From Pannonibacter anstelovis (GTDB lineage: Bacteria > Pseudomonadota > Alphaproteobacteria > Rhizobiales > Stappiaceae): a stretch of 64,000 nt of DNA. Under the pieces are notes generated by a model. That model had not been told where the DNA came from. It saw nothing but the letters and a program-made list of their open reading frames with translations, and made no database searches. Position numbers and translations under genes: made by a program. Within the stretch, counting starts at the first letter, position 1, and each line of letters opens with the position of its first letter. Positions 17,113-25,763 of this stretch are shown piece after piece. Where the stretch lies: contig NZ_JBAKBF010000001.1 in the NCBI RefSeq assembly GCF_036881715.1, positions 434,001 to 498,000 of the forward strand, in the 5' to 3' direction.

Positions 17113-18530
17113 GCGGTGAACTCCTTGGTGGATTTTGTCTTTTTGCCGTCCTCGGACGGACTGGAGGCGAGGGGAACGAGCTGGCGGGGCTGCCGGTCCG
17201 CCGGCAATTGCTTGCGGACCTGGGAAGAAGCCGCCACTTCGCCGCGCACGGCAAAGGCCTCGTGATTGGTTTCGATATCGTCGAGCTTATAGAGATAGTT
17301 GACCATCAGCCCGTGTGACTGTTCGAGCGCACGGGGCGAAAGATCGCCGAGGAAATTCAGCCGCTCCAGGCGCGCGCCATTGCCCAGGTGAAACCGGGCG
17401 ACCGGATCAACCACCTTGCCCTGTGGCGTGCGGGCCTTGAGGAAATACCAGGCTGCGGCGGCGGTGAGGACCGGACGGATACGGCCAGCCAGTTCCTCAT
17501 CACTGTGCCAGCCCTCCGTGTCGAGCCCCTGCAGCACCTCGCGGTCCTGCGCGTTCAGTACATCGGAGACCTCCGCCCGCCGCTCGCGCGCCAGCCATGC
17601 GGCAAAGCCCGGCACTGGCGACAAGGTGACGAAGGTTTCGAGCTTCGGCAGCTCGCGCCGCAGGTCCTCCACCACCTGCTTGATCAGGAAATTGCCGAAG
17701 GAAATGCCACGCAAGCCATCCTGACAATTGGAGATGGAATAGAACACCGCCGTCGTTGCCTCGCTGGCGCGGATCGGCGCGCGCTCCTCCCGCAGCACCT
17801 CGGCAATCGTGTCTGGCGTTTCCGTGGTCAGCGCCACTTCCACGAAAATCAGCGGATCATCGGCAAGCCGGGGATGGAAGAAGGCGAAGCAGCGCCGGTC
17901 TTCCGGAGCAAGCCGCAGGCGCAGCTCTTCCCAGCCGCCGATATGATGAACCGCTTCATACCGGATGATCTTTTCCAGAATGTCTGCGGGCGTCGACCAG
18001 CTGATCGAGCGCAGGGTGAGAAAGCCCCGGTTGAACCACGACGCAAACAGATGGGCGAAGTCCTGGTCGACCGTCTCCAGCGCCTTGTCAGCGGCTTTCA
18101 TCTTCAGCAGCGCCTCACGCATGCGCACAAGCGTGGCGATGGCATCGGGCGCCAGATTGAGCCGGCGGATCAGCTCCTGACGACGCGGCTCACTGGCCAT
18201 GTGCAAGGCAGCCAGCGACACCGGCGACGGATCTTCCTGATAGGCCTTGATGGCCTTTTCCAGCCGTCCGGTGTTGGGGCCGAAGCGGTCCAGCAGCAGC
18301 CGGGCGAAGCCGGTCTTCCCAGCCTCGTCCAGCTGATCCCAGCGGGTCAGCACATCCTTGGCCAGCGCCATGCCGGAGGCCTCGCCCTGACTGGACAGCA
18401 GCGTGTCGCAGCGCTGCTCGAGGATGACGAGCGGGTCGTCATCTCCGGTCTGGGGCGAGATGGACAGGAGGCGGCGCCCCCGTTCCGTGATGGCCTGCAG
18501 CATTTCACTGAAGAAGGATGTGGTGTTCAT
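17109..18530 (-). CDS. matA: Malonyl-CoA decarboxylase (MatA)
   Basis: This enzyme decarboxylates malonyl-CoA to acetyl-CoA, the second step of malonate use. The 473-residue product has the helical N-terminal domain and a GNAT-like catalytic domain with the family blocks HHIGGWEELRLRL, FFHPRLADDPLIFVEVALT and SISNCQDGLRGISFGNFLIK. ATG 18530 is chosen because it overlaps the TRAP large-subunit stop as TGATG and begins the conserved region. The frame is open to 18638, but that extension lies inside the transporter gene. Operon order is dctP-dctQ-dctM-matA-matB. Confidence 0.93.
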   Translation of the reverse strand: MNTTSFFSEMLQAITERGRRLLSISPQTGDDDPLVILEQRCDTLLSSQGEASGMALAKDVLTRWDQLDEAGKTGFARLLLDRFGPNTGRLEKAIKAYQEDPSPVSLAALHMASEPRRQELIRRLNLAPDAIATLVRMREALLKMKAADKALETVDQDFAHLFASWFNRGFLTLRSISWSTPADILEKIIRYEAVHHIGGWEELRLRLAPEDRRCFAFFHPRLADDPLIFVEVALTTETPDTIAEVLREERAPIRASEATTAVFYSISNCQDGLRGISFGNFLIKQVVEDLRRELPKLETFVTLSPVPGFAAWLARERRAEVSDVLNAQDREVLQGLDTEGWHSDEELAGRIRPVLTAAAAWYFLKARTPQGKVVDPVARFHLGNGARLERLNFLGDLSPRALEQSHGLMVNYLYKLDDIETNHEAFAVRGEVAASSQVRKQLPADRQPRQLVPLASSPSEDGKKTKSTKEFTA

Positions 18531-19843
18531 CAGACCGCTCCGAGCATTTGGTTGGGCAACCAGGTTGCGATCCCCGGGAAGAGGCACAGGATGAAGATCG
18601 CAAGGAACATCACCAGCACATAGGGCAACGCCCCCCACAGGATATCCTTCGTCGGTATCTTCGGCGCAATGGCGTTGATGACGAAGAGATTGAGCCCGAT
18701 GGGCGGCGTGATCAGCCCCACTTCCATGTTGATCGTCAGCACGATTGCGAACCAGTAGGGATCAAAGCCAGCCTGGGTGACGATGGGGAACAGCATCGGC
18801 GCCGTCATCACGATCACCGCCACCGGCGGCAGGAACATGCCGCAGACGAGCAGGAAGACGTTGATGACCAGCATCAGAACCCAGGGGTTCAGATCCATCC
18901 CGGCAATCGCCATTGCCACCGTCTGCGTGATGAACAGCGACGACAGGGCAAAGGCGAAGAGTTCCGCCGCTGCCATGATCATCATGATCATCACGCTCTC
19001 GCGCATGGCCGATCCGAAGATCTGCGACACGGGCTTGAAGCGGAACAGCCGGTAGGCAATCACCACGACAGCCAATGTCAGAAACGCCCCTGCCCCGGCC
19101 GCTTCGGACGGCGTTGCCACACCGCCGTAGAGCACGTAGAGCGTTCCCGCGATGATCAGCAGAAACGGCAGGATGCGCGGCAGCTGCTCCAGCTTCTGCT
19201 TCAGGGTAAAGGTGATGCCCCGGCCGCTGAGGTCATAGCCCTTGCGGCGGCAGTCGATCAGCGCCCAGATCATGAACATGACCGTCAGCATGATGCCCGG
19301 AAACACTCCGGCCATGAACAGGCGGCCGATTGATGTCTCTGTAGCGATGCCATAGACGATCAGCGTCACCGAGGGCGGGATCAGGATGCCGAGCGTGCCG
19401 CCCGCTGCGATGGAGCCGGCGGCAACGGAGTTGGGGTAACCCCGGCTCTGCATTTCCGGAATGCCCATCTTGCCGATAGCCGCACAGGTGGCAGGCGACG
19501 AGCCGGTCATGCCGGAAAAGATGGCACAAGCGCCGATGTTGGACAGCACCAGCCCGCCCGGCACCCGGTTGAGCCAGCGGTCCAGCGCCGTGTAGAGATC
19601 CGAGCCCGCAGGCGAGGACGCCACCGCCGCGCCCATCAGGACGAACATGGGGATCGACACATAGGCAAGGTTGGCAATCCCGGCGAACATGGTCTCGCCG
19701 AGCACATAGACGATGCCGGGGCCGATCTGCAGGAACAAGGCGGCGACGGCAGCAAGGCCGAGGGCAAAGGCAATCGGCATGCCCGTGCCCAGAAGCACGA
19801 AAAGCGCACCGATGAGGAGAAGACCAGACAGCATAGGGCTCAT
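18530..19843 (-). CDS. TRAP transporter large permease (DctM), probable malonate uptake
   Basis: A 437-residue membrane protein with about 12 hydrophobic segments, the channel subunit of a Na+-driven TRAP transporter. Family landmarks are GMTGSSPATCAAIGKMGIPEM, GGTLGILIPPSVTLIVYG and ITPPIGLNLFVIN. It starts at ATG 19843, overlapping the DctQ stop by one base, and overlaps the matA start in the same way. Its place inside the malonate operon, where rhizobia usually carry the carrier MatC, points to malonate as substrate; this is inference from context. Confidence 0.9.
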   Translation of the reverse strand: MSPMLSGLLLIGALFVLLGTGMPIAFALGLAAVAALFLQIGPGIVYVLGETMFAGIANLAYVSIPMFVLMGAAVASSPAGSDLYTALDRWLNRVPGGLVLSNIGACAIFSGMTGSSPATCAAIGKMGIPEMQSRGYPNSVAAGSIAAGGTLGILIPPSVTLIVYGIATETSIGRLFMAGVFPGIMLTVMFMIWALIDCRRKGYDLSGRGITFTLKQKLEQLPRILPFLLIIAGTLYVLYGGVATPSEAAGAGAFLTLAVVVIAYRLFRFKPVSQIFGSAMRESVMIMMIMAAAELFAFALSSLFITQTVAMAIAGMDLNPWVLMLVINVFLLVCGMFLPPVAVIVMTAPMLFPIVTQAGFDPYWFAIVLTINMEVGLITPPIGLNLFVINAIAPKIPTKDILWGALPYVLVMFLAIFILCLFPGIATWLPNQMLGAV

Positions 19844-20373
19844 CAGCGTCCCTCCCCGGCAAGCACCGCATGGCCAGTGTCCGTTGGAGTGGAACCGGTC
19901 AGGAGCAGCAGGATCTGCGCAACATATTGCAGGCACAGCATTGCAAAGCTGAGCGGCAGAGCCGACAGCGGGATCCAGAGGGGGGGCGCCCACATGCTGG
20001 CATGTTTCCAGTTGCCGGCCCAGGCCTCATGAAACTGGATCCAGACTGCCCAGAGCATGATGATGCAGAAGGCAAGCCCCAGCAGGCTGCCAAGAATCTT
20101 CAGGCCATGGCGCGCGCGCGGACCTACCATCATCTCCACCACATCGACACCCACGTGCCCGCCCTTCATAAGTACGTAAGGCGCGCCGAGGAACATGGCC
20201 GCAGTCGCGGAGAAAACCACAAAGTCCGTCTGCCAGATCGTTGGATATGTAAAGACATAGCGCATCAGGATCATCTGGCAGACGACCAGCATCGCCGCGA
20301 TGATGAGCAGCGTGGCAGTCACGGCCAGAGCCCGCGAAAGATGCCCGACTGCCCGGATATAGGCCCCGATCAT
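19843..20373 (-). CDS. TRAP transporter small permease (DctQ), probable malonate uptake
   Basis: A 176-residue protein with four membrane segments and the DctQ pattern (RYVFTYPTIWQTDFVVFSAT, then GGHVGVDVV). It joins the large permease in the membrane complex. ATG 20373 has GAGAGG about 7 bases upstream; a GTG at 20400 is in frame but less likely. It is coupled to dctM by a TGATG overlap and follows the binding-protein gene after 79 bases. Confidence 0.9.
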   Translation of the reverse strand: MIGAYIRAVGHLSRALAVTATLLIIAAMLVVCQMILMRYVFTYPTIWQTDFVVFSATAAMFLGAPYVLMKGGHVGVDVVEMMVGPRARHGLKILGSLLGLAFCIIMLWAVWIQFHEAWAGNWKHASMWAPPLWIPLSALPLSFAMLCLQYVAQILLLLTGSTPTDTGHAVLAGEGR

Positions 20374-20452
20374 TTCAAACCTCTCAGTTTGACCGTCCAC
20401 TTACGGCCCGAACCTGTCCGTCCGGCAGGTCCGGGCCGGGTGAAAGCCGGCA

Positions 20453-21457
20453 TCACTCGACCGCGAGGGCCTTTTCGATCAGGGCGCCACCGTTCGGCAC
20501 CTTGGCTGCAAAGTTCTTGTAGGCAGACTCCTTCGCCACCGCGAGCCAGGCGTCATAGTCGGCCTTGGACATTTCTACGACCTCCACGCCAGCCTTCTTG
20601 TAGGTGTCGATCATCAATTGATCGCCCTTGCGCACCTCGGTGTCGAAATAGGCTTCAGCCTTCTTGCCGGCCGCAAGGACTGCCGCCTGCTGCTCGGGCG
20701 TCAGGCGGTCGAACACCTGCTTGGAGAAGAGGACCGGCTCATACATGAACCACAGCGCGTTCTCGCCCGGCGCAGTCAGGCATTTGGCCTGTTCGAACAG
20801 TCGGTAGGACACGAAGCTGGCCGACGAGGTGTTGGCCGCGTCCAGCACGCCGGTCTGCATGCCGGTGTAGATTTCCGACGACGGCATGGAGGCAATCGAG
20901 GCACCTGCGGCGGCCAGCATTTCCTCAAATGCCGGGCCCGCGGCGCGGATCACCTGCCCCTTCATCGTATCGGGGGACGTGATGCAGCCCTTTTTGGACG
21001 CAAAGGCACCGGACAGCCAGGCATCGGCAATCACGATGGCGCCATTGTCTTCAATGATCTTCTTGATGTCCTTCATGAAATCGGACTGGTTGAGCCGGTT
21101 GGCGCGGTCAAAGTTGCCGACAAGCCCCGGCATCAGCGTCGCGGAAAACTCCGGATGGCGGCCGGAGGCATAGTCGAGCGGAAAGGACGTCATCTCCAGC
21201 AGGCCGCGCGTCAGGGCGTTCCACTGCTCATTCGGCTTGAACAACGACGATCCGGGATAGACCTGCACGGTCAGCCCCACATTCGCTGCTTCAACTTCCC
21301 GCGCGATGACCTGAACCATCTCGTCGCGGATATCGCCCTTGCCGCCGGGAAACTGATGCGAGGCCTTGAGCACAGTCTGAGCGCTGGCGGACCCTGCCGC
21401 CGCAGCCATGCCAGCAAGCAATACGCCTGTCTTCAACATGCGAGTGAGTTTCTTCAT
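20453..21457 (-). CDS. TRAP transporter substrate-binding protein (DctP), probable malonate binding
   Basis: A 334-residue periplasmic binding protein with a Sec signal peptide (cleavage likely after GSASA, residue 26). The DctP pattern is clear: KASHQFPGGKGD at the mature N-terminus, and the carboxylate-binding arginine region MKGQVIRAAGP. It is the first gene of the malonate operon and is divergent from the GntR regulator across a 122-base promoter region with a perfect palindrome. Malonate is inferred from the decarboxylase and ligase downstream. Confidence 0.9.
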   Translation of the reverse strand: MKKLTRMLKTGVLLAGMAAAAGSASAQTVLKASHQFPGGKGDIRDEMVQVIAREVEAANVGLTVQVYPGSSLFKPNEQWNALTRGLLEMTSFPLDYASGRHPEFSATLMPGLVGNFDRANRLNQSDFMKDIKKIIEDNGAIVIADAWLSGAFASKKGCITSPDTMKGQVIRAAGPAFEEMLAAAGASIASMPSSEIYTGMQTGVLDAANTSSASFVSYRLFEQAKCLTAPGENALWFMYEPVLFSKQVFDRLTPEQQAAVLAAGKKAEAYFDTEVRKGDQLMIDTYKKAGVEVVEMSKADYDAWLAVAKESAYKNFAAKVPNGGALIEKALAVE

Positions 21458-21516
21458 CGTTCTTCCTCCCAGAAGTCCGGCCTCCCTGCCGGACGAGAGC
21501 GAATGATGCGTTTGCC

Positions 21517-21549
21517 TTGCACGCTATGTCAACAATCTTGTATACAAGA
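21517..21549. promoter_or_regulatory. Candidate MatR operator and overlapping promoter
   Basis: TCTTGTATACAAGA (21536-21549) is a perfect 14-bp palindrome in the divergent promoter. A possible + strand promoter is TTGCAC (21517-21522) with TATACA (21541-21546), so the palindrome covers the -10 element. The published MatR operator of Rhizobium leguminosarum bv. trifolii is, as I recall, TCTTGTA/TACACGA, nearly identical. Confidence 0.8.
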
Positions 21550-21579
21550 AAATTAGCAACGTACGCGAAGGGTGGAGCG

Positions 21580-22254
21580 ATGTCAGAAAACACATTCCAG
21601 AAGCTTCGGGATGAAATCGAGAACGGCATCGTCACGGGCGAGTTTGAGCCTGGCCAGCGGCTGGACGAGACCCAGCTTGCTACCCGCTACGGCGTATCGC
21701 GCACCCCGATCCGCGAAGCCCTGATGCAGTTGAGTGCCATCGGCCTTGTCGAAATACGCCCCCGCCGCGGCGCCGTGATCGTCGATCCGGGACCTCAATA
21801 TGTGCTGGAAATGTTTGACGTGATGGCGGAGCTGGAAGGCATGGCCGGAGCGCTCGCCGCCCGCCGCCACACCACTGATGACAGAACCGCGCTGGAAGCC
21901 GCGCATGGCGCCTGCGAGGCAGCGGCCGCGCGCGATGACACCGACGCCTATTATTACGAGAACGAGCAGTTCCACCACGCGATCTATGCCGCCAGCCAGA
22001 GCGCCTTCCTGAAGGAACAGTGCATAGCCCTGCACCGGCGCCTCAGGCCTTACCGCCGCCTGCAGCTCAGAGTGCGCAACCGGATGAAAGTGTCCCTGCA
22101 GGAACATGCCGGCATCGTCTCGGCAATCCTTGACGGCAATGAGGATAGCGCCCGCCGCCTGCTGCGCGACCATATCGCCGTGCAGGGAGACCGGTTCTCG
22201 GACCTTGTGGCCAATATGGAACGCCTGCGCAGCCGCACCCAGGGACAGGGATAG
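21580..22254 (+). CDS. matR: GntR/FCD-family regulator of malonate genes (MatR-like)
   Basis: A 224-residue repressor with an N-terminal winged helix (QRLDETQLATRYGVSRTPIREAL) and a C-terminal all-helical FCD ligand domain whose metal ligands include Asp in FDVMAELEG and His in FHHAIYAAS. It is divergent from the malonate TRAP-mat operon. The operator between them matches the MatR site, so it probably represses the operon and itself until malonate is present. ATG 21580 is selected by GGTGGAG just upstream; the longer frame to 21517 covers the operator. Confidence 0.88.
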   Translation: MSENTFQKLRDEIENGIVTGEFEPGQRLDETQLATRYGVSRTPIREALMQLSAIGLVEIRPRRGAVIVDPGPQYVLEMFDVMAELEGMAGALAARRHTTDDRTALEAAHGACEAAAARDDTDAYYYENEQFHHAIYAASQSAFLKEQCIALHRRLRPYRRLQLRVRNRMKVSLQEHAGIVSAILDGNEDSARRLLRDHIAVQGDRFSDLVANMERLRSRTQGQG

Positions 22255-22271
22255 ATCAGTTCAGCATCTGC

Positions 22272-23180
22272 CTACCAGAACGCCTCGAAATTGTTCCGCC
22301 GGAAATATTCGACCAGCGCATCAATGAAGAGCCGGGTGCGGGCGGGCATGTGTGCGCGGGAGGGGAAGGCAAGGTTCATGCTGAGGCGCGGCAGATGCCA
22401 GCCTTCCAAAACCTTGACGAGACGGCCGGACTGAAGATCGTCATGCAGCACATAGGACGGCTGCACGACAATGCCGAGCCCGTCCCTTGCGGCCTGGCGC
22501 AGCAGCAGCCCGTCATTGCACACCATGGTGCCGCTGACCGGGATCCGCATGCTTTCATTGCCGCGGGTGAAGGTCAGGTTCTCCCAGTCATCGGCAAGGC
22601 TGTAAAGCAGAAGGTCGTGATCTGCCAGATCATGCGGATGGACAGGCTCTCCCCGCGCGGCGATGTAGTCCGGCGAGGCGGCGAGCGTGCGCTGGGTCTC
22701 TGCAAGCTTGCGGATGGTGATCGAGCTGTCCGCCTCGCCCCGCCGGGTGCGGATGGCAAGGTCGAGGCCGTTCTCGATCATGTCGTAATAGCGGTTGGAT
22801 GCCTGCAGCTCGATGTTGACCAACGGATAGCGCGCGCGGAATTCGCGGATCACCGGCATCAGATGCAATTTGGCAAAGGCAAGCGAGGCACCGACACGGA
22901 TCGTGCCGCGCGGTTCGGCTGAAACCGCACTGACGCTGGTCTCCGCCTCGTTGAGGCTGGAAAGGATTTCCCGGGCGCTCGCTGCAAACCGCTCCCCCTC
23001 CCCGGTCAGGAACAGCTGGCGCGTCGTCCGCTGCACCAGCCTCACGCCCAGCCGGTTTTCCAGGCTGGTCAGATGCCGGCTGACCCCGGAGACAGACAGG
23101 CCGAGCGCATCGGCAGCCCGCGTCAGGCTGCCTGCATCGGCGATCTGGGTGAATACCTCAAGCTCTGCCAACCGGTCCAT
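22272..23180 (-). CDS. LysR-family regulator, probable regulator of the hydroxyquinol/iac genes
   Basis: A 302-residue LysR-type regulator. The N-terminal HTH is canonical (LEVFTQIADAGSLTRAADAL, then SVSGVSRHLTSLENRLGVRL), followed by a periplasmic-binding-protein-like effector domain. It is divergent from the Dabb / maleylacetate reductase / hydroxyquinol dioxygenase genes. An 18-bp inverted repeat lies 24 bases upstream of its start and a second copy of the motif lies in front of iacH, so it may control both sets. It converges on matR with 17 bases between the stops. The effector is unknown. Confidence 0.88.
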   Translation of the reverse strand: MDRLAELEVFTQIADAGSLTRAADALGLSVSGVSRHLTSLENRLGVRLVQRTTRQLFLTGEGERFAASAREILSSLNEAETSVSAVSAEPRGTIRVGASLAFAKLHLMPVIREFRARYPLVNIELQASNRYYDMIENGLDLAIRTRRGEADSSITIRKLAETQRTLAASPDYIAARGEPVHPHDLADHDLLLYSLADDWENLTFTRGNESMRIPVSGTMVCNDGLLLRQAARDGLGIVVQPSYVLHDDLQSGRLVKVLEGWHLPRLSMNLAFPSRAHMPARTRLFIDALVEYFRRNNFEAFW

Positions 23181-23203
23181 TCTTGCCCCTCCTGCAAGAT
23201 TGT

Positions 23204-23222
23204 TACGGTATTATTACCGTAT
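23204..23222. promoter_or_regulatory. Candidate LysR operator, copy 1 (CGGTA-N4-TACCG)
   Basis: TACGGTA and TACCGTA arms (23204-23210 and 23215-23221) flank TTAT. The site lies 24 bases before the LysR start and 185 bases before the Dabb gene. The block TACCGTAT (23215-23222) recurs exactly in the second copy at 26800-26807. Confidence 0.65.
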
Positions 23223-23406
23223 AAATACATATCTTGCAATTGTTCTGTCACATGCCCGGCGAGCGCGTTCATTTTTGCGCGCCGGGCAAGAAACATTCCC
23301 AGATTACGGGATTTATCACCTAATCAGCCAATGCAACTCTGATGCCACGTGAGCAGGGCCGCCGCAAAGAGAAGCAGCCCGCACCAAGCCAGAGGGAGCG
23401 CCCGCA

Positions 23407-23751
23407 ATGGACGCGAGCACTAGAAGCACCGCAGCGGTGCGGCATATTGTGATGTGGAATGTGGCCGGAGAGACACCGGAGGACCGGGATAAGGCCAAGG
23501 CACAAATCAAGACGGCCTTTGAAAGCCTGCGCGGGCTGATCCCCGGAATGACCTGCCTGGAGATCGGCATCGATGTGAGCCGCATCGATTACGCCTGTGA
23601 CGTGGTGCTGTTCAGCGAATTTGAAAGCGCCGAAGCGCTCAAGGCTTATGCAGTTCACCCGGCCCATCTGCGCATTCGTGATGCACTGGAAGGCCTGCGT
23701 ATCGCACGTCATCAGGTGGATTATCCAGTGAACGGGGAGACGGACCGGTGA
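23407..23751 (+). CDS. Dabb (stress-responsive A/B barrel) domain protein
   Basis: A 114-residue protein of the dimeric alpha/beta barrel (Dabb) family. The first strand (VRHIVMWNVAGETPEDRD), the central EIGIDVSRIDYACDVVLFSEFES block, and the last helix with the HPAHLRIRD motif match. Small proteins of this fold include ring-cleavage helpers, cyclases and decarboxylases as well as proteins of unknown role. Here it leads an operon with maleylacetate reductase (TGATG overlap) and hydroxyquinol dioxygenase, so it may act on an intermediate or aid that pathway. GAGGGAG lies before the ATG. Confidence 0.82.
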   Translation: MDASTRSTAAVRHIVMWNVAGETPEDRDKAKAQIKTAFESLRGLIPGMTCLEIGIDVSRIDYACDVVLFSEFESAEALKAYAVHPAHLRIRDALEGLRIARHQVDYPVNGETDR

Positions 23752-24815
23752 TGGCAGGCTTTACCTATACGGCCCATCCGGCGCGGGTCATTTTCGCCGA
23801 TACCGCTCTTGATCAGCTGGAAGCGGAGGCCGGGCGGCTGGGGGCAAGGCGGATGCTTGTCATCACCACCCCGCGCCAGACCGGACTGATGGACACCCTT
23901 ACGGCAGCACTGGGGGACAGGGTCTGCGGCACCTTCGCCGGCGCTGCCATGCACACGCCCGTCGATATCAGCGATCTGGCTGCCGACACCGCCCGCACCC
24001 GCAAGGCCGATCTGGTGGTGGCCGCAGGCGGCGGCTCCGCCATCGGCCTGTCCAAGGCGGTGGCACTGCGCACCGGCCTGCCGCAACTCGTCATCCCCAC
24101 CACCTACTCCGGCTCGGAGATGACGCCCATTCTGGGCGAGACCCGCAACGGCCAAAAGCAGACGCAGGTTTCGGCCAAGGTACTGCCGCAGACCGTGCTC
24201 TATGACGTCAGCCTCAGCCTTGCCCTGCCGGTCCATGTCAGCATGACCAGCGGCATGAATGCCATCGCCCATGCGGTGGAAGCGCTTTATGCCCGTGACC
24301 GCAATCCGGTCATCAGCCTGCTGGCGCTCGAGGCCATCGGCGCCATGGCCGCAGCACTGCCCGCCATCCACCACACCCCCGATGATGGCGAGGCACGGCG
24401 CAAGGCGCTTTACGGCGCATGGCTCTGCGGCCTGTGCCTTGGCTCCGTCGGCATGGCGCTGCATCACAAGCTCTGCCACACGCTGGGCGGCAGTTTCGCA
24501 CTGCCCCATGCCGAGACGCATACGGTGCTTCTGCCCCACGCGCTGGCCTATAATGCCCCCGCCATTCCGGAAGTGATGCATCAGCTCGCAGGAGTTCTAG
24601 GCAGCGATCCGGCCCGCCGCCTGCAGGACCTTGCCCGCGCCACCGGTGCACCGGTCAGCCTGGCCGAAATCGGCATGCCGGAAAGCGGCCTTCAGCGGGC
24701 AGCAGACATCGCCCTTTCCAATCCCTACTGGAATCCGCGGCCGCTGGAGCGGGAGGCCATTCTGGCCCTGCTCCGGCGCGCCCATGACGGGTCCCTGCCC
24801 CAGATGGACAGCTGA
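23751..24815 (+). CDS. Maleylacetate reductase
   Basis: An iron-containing alcohol-dehydrogenase-type enzyme of 354 residues that reduces maleylacetate to 3-oxoadipate with NAD(P)H. The NAD-binding VVAAGGGSAIGLSKAVAL and PTTYSGSEMTPILGE blocks are typical of maleylacetate reductases. Metal-site histidines appear in MNAIAHAVEALY, HHKLCHTLGG and PHAETHT. The start is ATG 23751, overlapping the Dabb stop; a GTG three bases earlier is also in frame. The downstream gene is the hydroxyquinol dioxygenase whose product it reduces, which makes the call strong. Confidence 0.93.
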   Translation: MAGFTYTAHPARVIFADTALDQLEAEAGRLGARRMLVITTPRQTGLMDTLTAALGDRVCGTFAGAAMHTPVDISDLAADTARTRKADLVVAAGGGSAIGLSKAVALRTGLPQLVIPTTYSGSEMTPILGETRNGQKQTQVSAKVLPQTVLYDVSLSLALPVHVSMTSGMNAIAHAVEALYARDRNPVISLLALEAIGAMAAALPAIHHTPDDGEARRKALYGAWLCGLCLGSVGMALHHKLCHTLGGSFALPHAETHTVLLPHALAYNAPAIPEVMHQLAGVLGSDPARRLQDLARATGAPVSLAEIGMPESGLQRAADIALSNPYWNPRPLEREAILALLRRAHDGSLPQMDS

Positions 24816-24832
24816 CAGCGAAGGAGACCGCC

Positions 24833-25672
24833 ATGATCGACTATTTCACAGAAGACCGGTCTGCCGAGCAGGTGAACGGCCGCATTGGACCTGCCACCAG
24901 CCCGCGCCTTGCACATGTCATGACTTCACTCGTCAACCACCTGCATGCCTTCATCAAGGACGTGGAACTGACCGAAGAGGAATGGGCCGCAGCCATCAGC
25001 TTCCTCACGCGCAGCGGCCAGATCTGCTCGGACACGCGGCAGGAGTTCATCCTGCTGTCGGACATTCTGGGCGTGTCGATGCTGGTGGACGCCATCAATC
25101 ACCGCCAGCCGGAAGGCGCGACGGAGACGACAGTCTTCGGCCCCTTCCATGTGGACGGGGCGCCGGAGCGGCAGATGGGCGACAGCATCAGCCTTGATGG
25201 CAAGGGCGAAACCTGCCTCTTCGAGGGCCGGGTGCTGGATCTGGATGGTAATCCCGTCGAGGGCGCGCTGATTGACGTGTGGTCGGACAATGAAGACGGC
25301 TTCTATGACGTGCAGCAGCCCGGCGTGCAGCCGCCCTTCAACAACCGTGGCATCTTCCGCACGGGCGCAGACGGGCGCTATGCCTTCCGGGGCATCCGGC
25401 CCGTCTCCTATCCGATCCCCCACGACGGCCCGGCCGGCCAGCTGCTCAAGGCTCTTGGCCGCCACCCCTGGCGGCCCGCCCACATGCACTTCATGGTCAC
25501 CGCACCGGGATACCGGCGCGTGATCACCCATCTTTTCGTTTCAGGTGATCCATATCTGGAAAGCGATGCCGTGTTCGGCGTCAAGGCCTCGCTCATCACG
25601 CCTTTCGAACGGGTAGACCGGGACAGCGAGACATGGCGCGCGGCCTATGACTTCGTACTGCAGGCGGAGTGA
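24833..25672 (+). CDS. Hydroxyquinol 1,2-dioxygenase (intradiol)
   Basis: This non-heme Fe(III) enzyme opens 1,2,4-trihydroxybenzene between the hydroxyls to give maleylacetate. The 279-residue product has an N-terminal helical linker domain and the catalytic beta sandwich. Iron ligands can be placed: Tyr158 (EDGFYDVQ), Tyr193 (PVSYPIPHDGP), His217 and His219 (RPAHMHFMVTAPG). GPFHVDGAP and the PIPHDGPAGQLL stretch are closer to hydroxyquinol than to catechol dioxygenases. AAGGAG precedes the ATG. The pairing with maleylacetate reductase supports hydroxyquinol rather than catechol. Confidence 0.92.
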   Translation: MIDYFTEDRSAEQVNGRIGPATSPRLAHVMTSLVNHLHAFIKDVELTEEEWAAAISFLTRSGQICSDTRQEFILLSDILGVSMLVDAINHRQPEGATETTVFGPFHVDGAPERQMGDSISLDGKGETCLFEGRVLDLDGNPVEGALIDVWSDNEDGFYDVQQPGVQPPFNNRGIFRTGADGRYAFRGIRPVSYPIPHDGPAGQLLKALGRHPWRPAHMHFMVTAPGYRRVITHLFVSGDPYLESDAVFGVKASLITPFERVDRDSETWRAAYDFVLQAE

Positions 25673-25703
25673 GACGCTGAAGAGCATCCTAGCTAAAAAA
25701 CTG

Positions 25704-25727
25704 AAGCCCCGGCGGTGACCGGGGCTT
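25704..25727. terminator. Bidirectional terminator between hydroxyquinol dioxygenase and iacI
   Basis: Perfect 9-bp arms (25704-25712 and 25719-25727) around six bases. On the - strand it is followed shortly by six T residues, on the + strand only by TTTGA; it therefore best terminates the iacI transcript. Confidence 0.8.
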
Positions 25728-25763
25728 TGACACGCACTGCATGTGCCGGAAGGTGCAGCCCGC

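Noticed and set aside
24833..25672. Intradiol dioxygenase as catechol 1,2-dioxygenase, the expected partner of iac genes
   Set aside because: GPFHVDGAP and PIPHDGP motifs and the upstream maleylacetate reductase fit hydroxyquinol 1,2-dioxygenase; a catechol route would need muconate-processing genes, which are absent.
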